Source: G963692885 sp964657395
GTDB lineage: Bacteria; Acidobacteriota; Terriglobia; Terriglobales; Acidobacteriaceae
Reading direction: 5' to 3'
Length of the DNA stretch: 22,840 nucleotides
NCBI GenBank assembly: GCA_964657395.1
Contig: CAZZUX010000064.1
Span: 1 to 22,840, forward strand
Shown here: positions 1-7,937 of the stretch, one piece after another
How the letters are laid out: the number at the start of each line of letters is the position of its first letter
Position numbering within the stretch: position 1 is the first letter of the stretch
Made by a program: the position numbers and the translations under genes
The notes under the pieces: model-generated
What the model was told of the DNA's origin: nothing
What the model saw: only the letters and a program-made list of their open reading frames with translations
The model's database searches: none

Positions 1-183
1 AGGGCACCGCTCGCATCCGCAAAATCACCATTCCGTGCTCAGGCAGTCTCTTCCGAGCGGACTTACTTTTCTGGTTCTCACACGTGAAGTTCTGCTCGTT
101 CCCTTACGCGCTCGAGTTCCGAGGAACGGCCACAGTCCTCTGGAGCCATCGTCTATTCGCGTTAGACTTGGTTCAAGGAGCGC
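1..183. other. Left-edge non-coding stretch
   Basis: No convincing coding region or structured element was recognised here. The only clear signal is a Shine-Dalgarno sequence AAGGAG at 175-180 serving the next gene. The leftward open frame covering this segment has no family resemblance and is antisense to the CDGSH gene. Confidence 0.5.
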
Positions 184-453
184 ATGATGCCAGAAATTGA
201 ACCATTGTCCATTGAAGCCAAAAGTTCCGAAGTGAAGATTACCGTCCGACCCAATGGACCGTTCCGCGTGGAAGGACCCGTTCGCCTGATTGACGCAGAC
301 GGCAAGGAATGGAATCTCGAGGGCAAACCCGCCATCTCCCTCTGCCGCTGCGGCGCCTCCACCAAAAAGCCATTTTGCGACGGACAGCACTCCAAGATCG
401 GCTTCCAGGCTGCCGAATCAGCTGTCGCCGCACTCGACAAACCCGCCGTCTAA
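184..453 (+). CDS. CDGSH iron-sulfur domain protein
   Basis: Small (89 aa) protein with a CDGSH-type 2Fe-2S motif: Cys-x-Cys near residues 54-56 followed by KPFCDGQH, giving the three-cysteine, one-histidine ligand set of the mitoNEET/CDGSH family. In bacteria such proteins are small soluble electron-transfer or Fe-S-handling proteins, and their physiological partner is usually unknown. The N-terminal half carries the strand-rich region (VKITVRPNGPFRVEGPV) typical of the single-domain bacterial form. Two tandem ATGs lie at 184 and 187. The AAGGAG at 175-180 is 3 nt from the first and 6 nt from the second, so the second may be the true start. It is convergent with the large Fe-S oxidoreductase gene, only 23 bp away. 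A functional link through electron transfer is possible but not shown. Confidence 0.88.
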   Translation: MMPEIEPLSIEAKSSEVKITVRPNGPFRVEGPVRLIDADGKEWNLEGKPAISLCRCGASTKKPFCDGQHSKIGFQAAESAVAALDKPAV

Positions 454-464
454 CTTGGCATTGC

Positions 465-495
465 GCCGAAGTCGATCTACTCCTTCGACTTCGGC
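465..495. terminator. Hairpin between convergent genes, overlapping the EMO stop codon
   Basis: Perfect 11-bp inverted repeat, GCCGAAGTCGA at 465-475 and TCGACTTCGGC at 485-495, with a 9-nt loop. It lies at the 3' ends of the convergent CDGSH and EMO genes. The right arm encodes the last Pro-Lys-Ser-Lys codons of the EMO protein, and its stop codon (477-479) falls in the loop. No clear U-tract follows on either strand, so a role as a bidirectional terminator or mRNA-end stabiliser is inferred from position and symmetry. Confidence 0.5.
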
Positions 496-3095
496 TGCCA
501 CTTCTTCCGCTCGACCACTGGCGCGGCGGGGGGCGGTGCTGTCATAGCTATCTTCTCCGCGACAGGAGTCACATCCGCTACAGAGTCTGTTACCTTTTCC
601 TGTTGTGCGTCCGCTGTTCGCGCCTGCGGTGACTCAGCCGTATTTCCAACCGAACTGTCGATCTTGGATTCCTGCAGAGCCTCGGCCTCAACGGGCTCCG
701 AAGTCTTCACCACTTTCGGGGTCCACTTCTTCCTCTCGGGTGTCGTCACCGTTCGCACTTCCGGCGTAACAGTATCACCATTCGCCGCTTCTTTCGGAGT
801 CGGAATCACGGATGCTTCTCCCTCGCCAGTCTTCGGAGCTGTCTTAGGAACCCACTTCTTCCGTTGCGGCGCCTCTGCCTCCACAGGAACTACCGGAACC
901 GCTGCTTCCATCACGGCAACCTTCGTGAAAGGCAGTCCAGCCTCAACCACAACCGGCGCGGCCTCTATCGTTGCAACCGAAGTCGCAACAGCCGTCCATC
1001 TAGCCTTCTTCTGCACACCTTCCCAAAGCAATTCTGCAACATCACGGATCGCGATGGCGTCGCCCTCTTCCTTTGCAGGAGTGCTGCCCAGCATGCTCTT
1101 GCAGAAAGGGCATCCGACAGCCAGGGTTTTCTCACTGGTCGAACCGGTTAGCACACGCTGCACCTCGCGGAACCTGTTCTCGGAAATACGCTCTGTTCCC
1201 GGCTCTTCTTCTTTCCAGAACTGCGCGCCGCCTGCTCCGCAACAGAACGCATTGTTGCGGGTTCGCTCCATCTCGCGCAGTTCCGATCCCAGAACCTTCA
1301 GCAGATTTCGTGGTGCGTCATACACATCATTGTGGCGACCCAGGTAGCAAGGGTCGTGATACGTGACACTCGCATCGAGGCGATCGGTTTCGAGCTTCCC
1401 GCTGGCGAGTAGCGACTCAAGATACTGCGTATGGTGCATCACCTTGTAGTCTCCGCCGATCTGCTTGTACTCGCTGCCGATGGCATTCATGCAGTGGGGA
1501 CAACTCGCGACCACCAGCTTCGGCCGCACTTCATTCAGCGTCGCGACATTTCCGTCCGCCAGCTGCCGATACAGCAATTCATTCCCTGCCCGCCGCGCAC
1601 TATCGCCCGTGCAGCACTCCTTCTTTCCGAGCACTGCGTAATCCACCCCGGCATGATCCAGTAGCTGCACAAAAGCGCGTGCCGTCTTCTGTGCAGAAGG
1701 GTCGTAGCTTGCCGCACAACCAACCCAGTACAACACTTCCGGCGTCGGATTCTCCGCCGTCGTCTTCACCTTCAACCCATCTGCCCATGCCATGCGCTGC
1801 TCATGGTTAATGCCCCAGGGATTTTTGTTCCGTTCCATTCCACGGAATGCCGTTTGCAACTGTGCTGGAAAGTCGCCTTCCATCATCACCTGGTGGCGGC
1901 GGACATCCACGATATCCAGCATCTGCTCGTCCTGCACGGGACATACTTCCATGCAGGCGCCGCAGGTCGTGCAGGCCCAGGCAGCCTCCGGTGTCAGCGC
2001 AAACTGTAGCAGCGGACTCGGACTCGCGCCCCTCTTTTCAAACGCATGATCGCCATGTGCCAGCTGGTTCAATTCCAATCGCTTGTTGATCTCGTACGCA
2101 GCGGGGCTCAGCGACTTACCCGTTGCTGTCGCTGGACACACATCCTGGCAGCGATTGCACTGGATACACGCATAAGCATCCAGCAAACGCGGCCACGTCA
2201 ACTCTTCAAGCCGGCTCGCCCCGATCGTTTGCTCCGCACCTTCGCCCAGCGATTCGAGATCGACATTCACCAGCGGCAGCACACCGCTTTTCACATCGCG
2301 CGCAAAGAAGTACTTCAAGGGCGCAGCAAAGATGTGCATATGCTTCGTGTAAGGAAAGTACGCGAGGAAGGCAAGCACACTCCCCAGCGCGCCCCAGTAG
2401 CCAAATACCTCCCACGCATGCGCATTCTGTGGTGTAAACAGGAAAGCCAACAGGCTTCCGAACGGCTGCATCGGGTCCCACCCTGCAGGCTCGAACAGAT
2501 CCGGTCGCGGCGTCGCTGCGATCCGTGCGCCGGCGCCAACCGCCCGGCTGCCTACGTGGAACAGGATAAAGGCAGAGACGATCAGCGAATCCCGGTTCAC
2601 AGAGCCGGCTTTGAGGTTCGGATGAAGAAGCGTATTCGAGTTGAATCGAAAGTCGCGACGCGCGGGAAGGAAAAAGCGTCGCACCACCAGCGCAATCACA
2701 CCGACAAGCACGAGAAAACTCAGCACATCGGCCAAAAAGGCGTAGCCCTCCAAAACATAGAGGGTGAACAGATTAAAAGGAATGAAGGACGGTAGTCCCA
2801 GCTTGACGTAGCCTGAAACAGCATCCACCAGGTTGACCAGCAGGTAGAAAACGAAGCCGTAGAAGATGAATGAATGAAACAGGCTTACGATGCGCCGGTC
2901 GCGAAACGTCCGGCTCTGCGTCAAAGTGGTGGTGAGCGCATACCAGAGCCGCTGTGGCATGCGGTTCGAACGTTGATCAGCGTCCGACCGCCCTCGACGA
3001 ATGCGCAGATACATCCGGTAGAACCCGCGCAGGCCTGCCGTCAACATGATGACCACAAATATCAGGAACCCGATCTTGCTCGACAGTGGCAGCAT
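477..3095 (-). CDS. Membrane-bound ETF:(mena)quinone oxidoreductase-type Fe-S protein (EMO/DUF224 family)
   Basis: 872 aa. The N-terminal part has about five hydrophobic helices (near residues 5-25, 68-92, 108-140, 170-188 and 228-248) with histidines suited to heme b ligation, resembling the NarI-like domain. Two 4Fe-4S ferredoxin motifs follow (Cys 310/313/316/320 and 375/378/381/385). Two CCG (heterodisulfide-reductase-type) domains come next, with Cys 460, 494-495, 532/535 and Cys 583, 618-619, 662/665. This is the architecture of EMO, which takes electrons from reduced ETF and passes them to menaquinone. The location directly after etfB-etfA in a beta-oxidation operon supports that role. 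Residues from about 700 onward form an Ala/Val/Glu/Thr/Pro-rich tail not expected for the family. It carries three copies of RKKWxPK (residues 745-751, 788-794 and 863-869). Membrane anchoring is predicted; quinone type and heme content are inferred. Confidence 0.85.
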   Translation of the reverse strand: MLPLSSKIGFLIFVVIMLTAGLRGFYRMYLRIRRGRSDADQRSNRMPQRLWYALTTTLTQSRTFRDRRIVSLFHSFIFYGFVFYLLVNLVDAVSGYVKLGLPSFIPFNLFTLYVLEGYAFLADVLSFLVLVGVIALVVRRFFLPARRDFRFNSNTLLHPNLKAGSVNRDSLIVSAFILFHVGSRAVGAGARIAATPRPDLFEPAGWDPMQPFGSLLAFLFTPQNAHAWEVFGYWGALGSVLAFLAYFPYTKHMHIFAAPLKYFFARDVKSGVLPLVNVDLESLGEGAEQTIGASRLEELTWPRLLDAYACIQCNRCQDVCPATATGKSLSPAAYEINKRLELNQLAHGDHAFEKRGASPSPLLQFALTPEAAWACTTCGACMEVCPVQDEQMLDIVDVRRHQVMMEGDFPAQLQTAFRGMERNKNPWGINHEQRMAWADGLKVKTTAENPTPEVLYWVGCAASYDPSAQKTARAFVQLLDHAGVDYAVLGKKECCTGDSARRAGNELLYRQLADGNVATLNEVRPKLVVASCPHCMNAIGSEYKQIGGDYKVMHHTQYLESLLASGKLETDRLDASVTYHDPCYLGRHNDVYDAPRNLLKVLGSELREMERTRNNAFCCGAGGAQFWKEEEPGTERISENRFREVQRVLTGSTSEKTLAVGCPFCKSMLGSTPAKEEGDAIAIRDVAELLWEGVQKKARWTAVATSVATIEAAPVVVEAGLPFTKVAVMEAAVPVVPVEAEAPQRKKWVPKTAPKTGEGEASVIPTPKEAANGDTVTPEVRTVTTPERKKWTPKVVKTSEPVEAEALQESKIDSSVGNTAESPQARTADAQQEKVTDSVADVTPVAEKIAMTAPPPAAPVVERKKWQPKSKE

Positions 3096-3150
3096 CTACG
3101 CAATCATCCCAATCGGGCTCTCAACCGTTTGTTGTCACCGCACCCGGATC

Positions 3151-4098
3151 TTACTTCCGCAATTCATCCAGGATCGCGGGCACAATCACGTTCACATCAC
3201 CCACCAATCCATAATCCGCAATCTTGAAAATTGGCGCTTCCGCATCACGATTGATGGCAATGATGTACTTGCTCTTGCTCATCCCGGAAAGATGCTGCAC
3301 TGCTCCTGAAATCCCGATCGCAATATAGGCCTTCGGAGCAACCGTCTTGCCCGTCTGACCTACCTGCTCGGCATAGGGACGCCAGCCCGCATCTACGATC
3401 GCGCGCGTCGCTCCAACAGCTGCGCCCAACTGGTCGGCAAGCCCTTCGACAAGCTTGGTGAAGTTCTCCGCACTTCCTACGCCGCGGCCACCGGACACAA
3501 CGACATCTGCCTCCGTCAGTGAGACTCGCGAAGTCTTCACGCCCGTCTTGCCTGTAACTTCTACGCGACGGGCGGGAAGCTCCAGGTCTACATCAAACTG
3601 TTCTGCAACTTCCGCCGTGGACGCCGCGGCAGCAAATGCACCCGGCTTCACGGTCGCAACGACAATGCCGGCTGCTTCTACCTTTTCGGTGACACGAGCA
3701 AGGTAGGTATAGTGCTCGGCAGTCAGCTTGCCGCCAGTCTCTTTCAGGGCAATCACATCTTCCAGCAGCGCCGCATCCAGCTTCACCGCAACGCGCGGAC
3801 TGTAGTCGCGCCCACTGCGACTTCCGCCAATCAACACCAGCGATGCTTCGCCTTCTTTCGCAATCTGCGCTACCGCGGCCGCCCACAACTCGGAGTCATA
3901 CTGCGCAAGCTCCGGTCGATCGGCAACCAGCACCTGGTCCGTTGCTTTTGCGATCTCCGCCGCAACTCCTGCAACTCCACTGCCCAGCACGAGTGCAGTA
4001 ACCGGTCCTTCGCATCCGCTTTCGCGGGCGCACGTCACAAGTTCATACGTGCTCTTTGAGACCCTGCCGCTGCCATGTTCCACCACCAGCAGAATCAT
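3151..4098 (-). CDS. etfA: Electron transfer flavoprotein alpha subunit
   Basis: 315 aa, normal family length. The C-terminal FAD-binding domain is plain: GGRGVGSAENF at about 203-213, a GATRAIVDAGW stretch at 229-239, then QVGQTGKTVAPKAYIAIGISG and SKYIIAINRDAEAPIFKIADYGLVGD near 245-301. With EtfB it forms the soluble heterodimer that accepts electrons from acyl-CoA dehydrogenase and hands them to a membrane quinone oxidoreductase, here probably the next gene downstream. The start ATG overlaps the etfB stop by 4 bp (4095-4098), so the two subunits are probably translationally coupled. A 55-bp gap separates it from the EMO gene. Confidence 0.95.
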   Translation of the reverse strand: MILLVVEHGSGRVSKSTYELVTCARESGCEGPVTALVLGSGVAGVAAEIAKATDQVLVADRPELAQYDSELWAAAVAQIAKEGEASLVLIGGSRSGRDYSPRVAVKLDAALLEDVIALKETGGKLTAEHYTYLARVTEKVEAAGIVVATVKPGAFAAAASTAEVAEQFDVDLELPARRVEVTGKTGVKTSRVSLTEADVVVSGGRGVGSAENFTKLVEGLADQLGAAVGATRAIVDAGWRPYAEQVGQTGKTVAPKAYIAIGISGAVQHLSGMSKSKYIIAINRDAEAPIFKIADYGLVGDVNVIVPAILDELRK

Positions 4099-4868
4099 GC
4101 AATCACCTGTGCTTCTCTGCGCAGCGATGTCACCAGCTGAGCCGCGGCTGCAGCCATGTCTTTTGTCTCGATCATCTTGTTCAAGCGCGCCTTCACCTGC
4201 ACCTCTTCACTCAAGACATTCACCTTCGCAGTCACACCAAACTGCTCCAGCGTCTCCTTGCGCAGTTCCTTCTTCTTCGCCTTCAGGATATTCGGCAGTG
4301 TCGGATACCGCGGCTCATTCAATCCCTGCTGTGTTGTTACAACAGCCGGCAGCGGGATGCGAAAGGTTTCGCTTCCCTCATCCACATCATGCTTGCCGGT
4401 CAGCGCACCTTCACCCACTTCCAGGCCGTTGGTCCAGGTCACCTGCGGCCATTGCAGCCGCTCCGCAATCGCTGCGCCCAGCGCCTGGCTATCCCAGTCC
4501 GCCTGTTGACCACCGCTCAGAATCAAGTCGGCCTTTTCCTGTCCGGCAATTGCAGCCATCACCTTGCTGACTGCCATCACATCCAGCCGCACATCGGTCT
4601 CAACGTGTATCGCCCGGTCTGCACCCATTGCCAGCGACGTCCGCAGAACGTCCTGGCAGCGTGCCGGTCCGATGGCCACAGCCACTACCTCTACATCGCT
4701 GCCGCCTTCCCGAATCCGCAGCGCCTGCTCTAGCCCATACTCGTCCATGGTGTCGATAACCAGCTTGCGCCCTTCCAGGTCGACGACACTGTTTCCTGCC
4801 ACGCTCTTGATGCGAACGCTTTCTTCCGCATCCAGCACCTGGCGTACCAACGTCAATATCCGCATCAT
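4095..4868 (-). CDS. etfB: Electron transfer flavoprotein beta subunit
   Basis: 257 aa, typical for EtfB. The family signature is present as VTTQQGLNEPRYPTLPNILK followed by AKKKE, and the adenine-nucleotide domain contains MDEYGLEQALRIRE and VAIGPARCQDVLRTSLAMGADRAIHV. The loop reads GGQQADWDSQALG instead of the GDTAQVGP-type loop of electron-bifurcating ETFs, which argues for a conventional, non-bifurcating ETF (inference). Two tandem ATGs start at 4868 and 4865. The AGGAG at 4871-4875 lies 2 nt from the first and 5 nt from the second, so 4865 is the likelier start. It sits 28 bp after fadE and overlaps etfA, so electron acceptor and dehydrogenase are co-transcribed. Confidence 0.94.
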   Translation of the reverse strand: MMRILTLVRQVLDAEESVRIKSVAGNSVVDLEGRKLVIDTMDEYGLEQALRIREGGSDVEVVAVAIGPARCQDVLRTSLAMGADRAIHVETDVRLDVMAVSKVMAAIAGQEKADLILSGGQQADWDSQALGAAIAERLQWPQVTWTNGLEVGEGALTGKHDVDEGSETFRIPLPAVVTTQQGLNEPRYPTLPNILKAKKKELRKETLEQFGVTAKVNVLSEEVQVKARLNKMIETKDMAAAAAQLVTSLRREAQVIA

Positions 4869-4896
4869 TTCTCCTGAATTTCTCCGACGCAGCAGC

Positions 4897-6681
4897 TTAC
4901 AACGTGAAGCGGCCGGCCTCGGTCACCACCGTCGCAATCTCACGTCCGATCGTCACCATATTTTCCGGCTCGTGCTTGGCCAGCCGACGCATGATGGTCA
5001 TCTGCGTCCGCAGCATATCGCCCTCAGCCACGGCGGCGATCACGCGCTCGGCCGCATTCTCCACGATGCGGAAGGATCGCGCTGCGTAGTACTTCGTCAA
5101 CTTGACCGCCAATGGTTTCGCGCCATTCAACTTCTCAGTCCGCAGGATCGTCGACTCCAGCACCAGCACTTCGCTGATGATGTCCGCCAACGCCCCCATC
5201 ACTTCCTGCTCTTCGGCCAGCGCGGTGCCGAACTTCTGCGATGCCGCACCAGCACAGAACAATCCGAGCTTCTTCGCATTCGCCAATAATGCGCGTTGCG
5301 GCGCAAGCTCCCCCGTCTCTTCACTGCGGGGCGAAGGACCAGCCATCACTTCATCCATCACCTTCTGGATCGCCGGCAGCAACGCCAGCCTTCCCTGCAT
5401 CGCCCGCTTCATCATCCAGCCCGTCGTGATCAACCGGTTGATCTCGTTTGTGCCTTCGAAGATTTTGTTAATGCGGGCATCGCGGTAGCTTCGCTCTGCC
5501 GGGAATTCCTCCACGTAGCCGTAGCCGCCATGAATCTGCAGCATCTCGTCCACGACGTACTCCAGCATCTCCGATGCCCAGACCTTGACCACCGAGCATT
5601 CGACTGCATATTCCTCGATCCGCTTTTGTACTTCACGCGCCATGTTCTCGGTGTTCTCGTCCAGTTCAGCCAGTGCTGCATCAATCGCACCTACGACGCG
5701 ATACACCAATGCTTCTCCTGCATAGATCCCGGCCGCACTCGCAGCGATCTTCTCCTGGATCAGGCCGAAGGACGTTACCGGTTTGCCGAAAGCTACGCGG
5801 TCCTTGCCGTACTTCAAGCCATTTCGCAGCGCATACTTTGAAGCCCCGATGGCCGCCGCACCCAGCTTGTAGCGGCCCACATTCAGAATGTTGAACGCAA
5901 TGTGGTGTCCCTTGCCAATCTCGCCGAGCACATTCTCTACCGGCACCTTGCAATCCTGCAGGATCAACGGACATGTCGACGATCCGCGTATGCCCAGCTT
6001 GTGTTCTTCTGGTCCCACAGTCAGCCCGGGCGTGCCCTTCTCAATCAGGAAGGCCGAAAACTTCTCGCCATCAATCTTTGCAAAAACCGTGAACAGGTTC
6101 GCCATTCCTGCATTGGAGATCCACATCTTTTCGCCATTCAGCAGGTAGTGTTTTCCATCCTCGGTCAGCTTCGCCGATGTGCGAATATTCATCGCATCCG
6201 AACCCGACGATGCCTCCGAAAGCGCGTACGATGAAATCCATTCACCAGTTGACAACTTCTCCAGGTACTTTTCTTTTTGAGCCTGCGTACCGTACCAGAT
6301 CAGCGGCAGCATACCGATGCCGGTATGCGCACTGAACACCACGGAGAAACTGCCGCTGACGGAAATCCGGTCAGCAATCAAGGCGGACGTTACCTTGTCC
6401 ATCTCCAGTCCGCCAAACTCCTCAGGCACATCTACACTCAACAAGCCCAGTTCCCCGGCACGCTTCATCAGCCGACGCGTCACATCGAACTGCTTCTCTT
6501 CGATGGCATCCGCGTTGGCGAGAATTTCTTTCGCGGCAAAGTCGGACGTCGTCTGCGCCACCTGCACCTGCTCGGGTGTCAGGTCTTCCAGGGTAAAGAT
6601 ATCTGCTGCAGCGCAATCTTCAATCAGGAAGCTGCCGCCGTTCAACCGTTTCGCTGCCACTGCCGCTACTGCTGTAGCCAT
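4897..6681 (-). CDS. fadE: Acyl-CoA dehydrogenase, long-chain FadE/VLCAD-like
   Basis: 594 aa FAD enzyme catalysing the first oxidation of acyl-CoA to trans-2-enoyl-CoA. Visible motifs are YALSEASSGSDA (152-163) in the flavin/substrate region, MLQIHGGYGYVEEFPAERSYRDARI (about 380-404) and the catalytic-base motif FEGTNEINR with Glu409. The core ends near residue 430. The remaining roughly 165 residues form an extra helical C-terminal domain, as in VLCAD/ACAD9 and in Bacillus subtilis FadE, rather than the 380-residue short/medium-chain form. A good ribosome site (GGAGG, 8 nt before the ATG) supports the start. It lies between the thiolase and etfB in the operon, so its electron acceptor is almost certainly the adjacent ETF. 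Long-chain preference is inferred from architecture only. Confidence 0.93.
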   Translation of the reverse strand: MATAVAAVAAKRLNGGSFLIEDCAAADIFTLEDLTPEQVQVAQTTSDFAAKEILANADAIEEKQFDVTRRLMKRAGELGLLSVDVPEEFGGLEMDKVTSALIADRISVSGSFSVVFSAHTGIGMLPLIWYGTQAQKEKYLEKLSTGEWISSYALSEASSGSDAMNIRTSAKLTEDGKHYLLNGEKMWISNAGMANLFTVFAKIDGEKFSAFLIEKGTPGLTVGPEEHKLGIRGSSTCPLILQDCKVPVENVLGEIGKGHHIAFNILNVGRYKLGAAAIGASKYALRNGLKYGKDRVAFGKPVTSFGLIQEKIAASAAGIYAGEALVYRVVGAIDAALAELDENTENMAREVQKRIEEYAVECSVVKVWASEMLEYVVDEMLQIHGGYGYVEEFPAERSYRDARINKIFEGTNEINRLITTGWMMKRAMQGRLALLPAIQKVMDEVMAGPSPRSEETGELAPQRALLANAKKLGLFCAGAASQKFGTALAEEQEVMGALADIISEVLVLESTILRTEKLNGAKPLAVKLTKYYAARSFRIVENAAERVIAAVAEGDMLRTQMTIMRRLAKHEPENMVTIGREIATVVTEAGRFTL

Positions 6682-6717
6682 TGCTGTTTCCTCCAGAGCG
6701 CTCGCTCGCCTTCCAGA

Positions 6718-7902
6718 CTAATTCTGCAAATTTTCGAAAATGCCCGCCGCACCCATGCCGCCGCCTACGCACATCGTCACCAGCCCATACCGGCCTTTTA
6801 CGCGCTTCAATTCACGCAGGATCGTCGCCGTCAGCTTCGCACCTGTGCAGCCCAGTGGATGACCCAGCGCAATCGCGCCGCCATTTACATTGACCTTCGC
6901 TCTGTCCAGTCCCAGCGTCTTGATCACTGCCAGCGACTGCGCCGCGAAGGCCTCATTCAACTCGATCACATCGATGTCTTCCAGCTTCAGCCCCGCGAGC
7001 TTCAGTGCCTTGGGGATTGCATAGACAGGTCCAATGCCCATCTCTTCCGGGAGACAGCCCGCATACGCGAACGACACGAAGCGCAGCAGCGGCTCTATCC
7101 CAAGCGCCTTCGCCCGCTCGTCCGACATGATGACTGCCGCGGCCGCACCATCGGAGGTCTGCGACGAATTTCCCGCCGTTACTACACCCTTCGCACTGAA
7201 TGCCGGCCGCAGCTTTGCCAGTGCCTCTGCAGAGGTATCCGCCCGCGGTCCCTCATCCACCTTGAACTCGACATTCTTCTGCGAAGGCTTGCCACCGCCG
7301 TTCATCACTGTTGTCGTAACGTTTACGGACACAATCTCATCGTCAAACTTGCCAGCCGCTATAGCTTTCAGCGCCCTCTGATGACTTTCAAGCGCAAATG
7401 CATCCGACTCTTCACGCGTGATCTTGTAATGAGTGGCCACTCGCTCAGCAGTGAGGCCCATCGAAAGGTACGAACCCGGATAGTTGTCGACCAGCCACGG
7501 GTTGACGGCCACCTTGTTTCCGCCGAACGGCACAAACGACATCGACTCCGCACCACCGGCCACGATGACATCTGCACCTCCTCCGCGAATACGATCGGCC
7601 GCCAGGGCAATCGATTGCAGTCCGGAAGCGCAATATCGATTGATCGTCATTGCCGATGCTTCGACCGGCAACTGCGCGCGCAGGGAAACAATCCGCGCCA
7701 TGTTCATGCCTTGTTCCGCTTCCGGCATGGCGCAGCCGATAATCACATCTTCCACTTCCTTCACGTCCAGCTGCGGCACACGGTCGAGCGCACCGCGAAC
7801 TGCCACGGCGCCAAGATCATCCGGCCGCGTTGAGCGAAGTGTGCCCTTGGGAGCCTTTCCTACCGCCGTCCGCACCGCGCTTACTACTACTGCTTCTCTC
7901 AT
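6718..7902 (-). CDS. fadA: Acetyl-CoA acyltransferase (3-ketoacyl-CoA thiolase)
   Basis: 394 aa, standard thiolase length. All catalytic elements are visible: nucleophilic Cys91 in NRYCASGLQ, His348 in GHPLGCTGAK, and the acid/base Cys378 in CVGGGMGAAGIFE, plus the NEAFAAQ motif. It cleaves 3-ketoacyl-CoA with CoA to acetyl-CoA and a shortened acyl-CoA, the last step of each beta-oxidation turn. GGGAG lies 6 nt before the ATG. Gaps of about 35 bp to fadN upstream and fadE downstream show a tight operon in the same order as fadN-fadA-fadE of Bacillus subtilis. A biosynthetic acetoacetyl-CoA thiolase is possible on motif alone, but the context makes the degradative role much likelier. Confidence 0.94.
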   Translation of the reverse strand: MREAVVVSAVRTAVGKAPKGTLRSTRPDDLGAVAVRGALDRVPQLDVKEVEDVIIGCAMPEAEQGMNMARIVSLRAQLPVEASAMTINRYCASGLQSIALAADRIRGGGADVIVAGGAESMSFVPFGGNKVAVNPWLVDNYPGSYLSMGLTAERVATHYKITREESDAFALESHQRALKAIAAGKFDDEIVSVNVTTTVMNGGGKPSQKNVEFKVDEGPRADTSAEALAKLRPAFSAKGVVTAGNSSQTSDGAAAAVIMSDERAKALGIEPLLRFVSFAYAGCLPEEMGIGPVYAIPKALKLAGLKLEDIDVIELNEAFAAQSLAVIKTLGLDRAKVNVNGGAIALGHPLGCTGAKLTATILRELKRVKGRYGLVTMCVGGGMGAAGIFENLQN

Positions 7903-7937
7903 GCCATACTCCCAACTTCGATTCGCCAGGGCAGCTG

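Noticed and set aside
2046..2795. Plus-strand open frame (249 codons) opposite the EMO gene
   Set aside because: Antisense to the ferredoxin and membrane part of EMO; Arg/Gln/His-rich shadow.
6277..7833. Long plus-strand open frame (518 codons) opposite fadE and fadA
   Set aside because: It lies antisense to two well-recognised enzymes and crosses their junction. Composition is Arg/His/Gln-rich with no motif, as expected from the complement of GC-rich codons.
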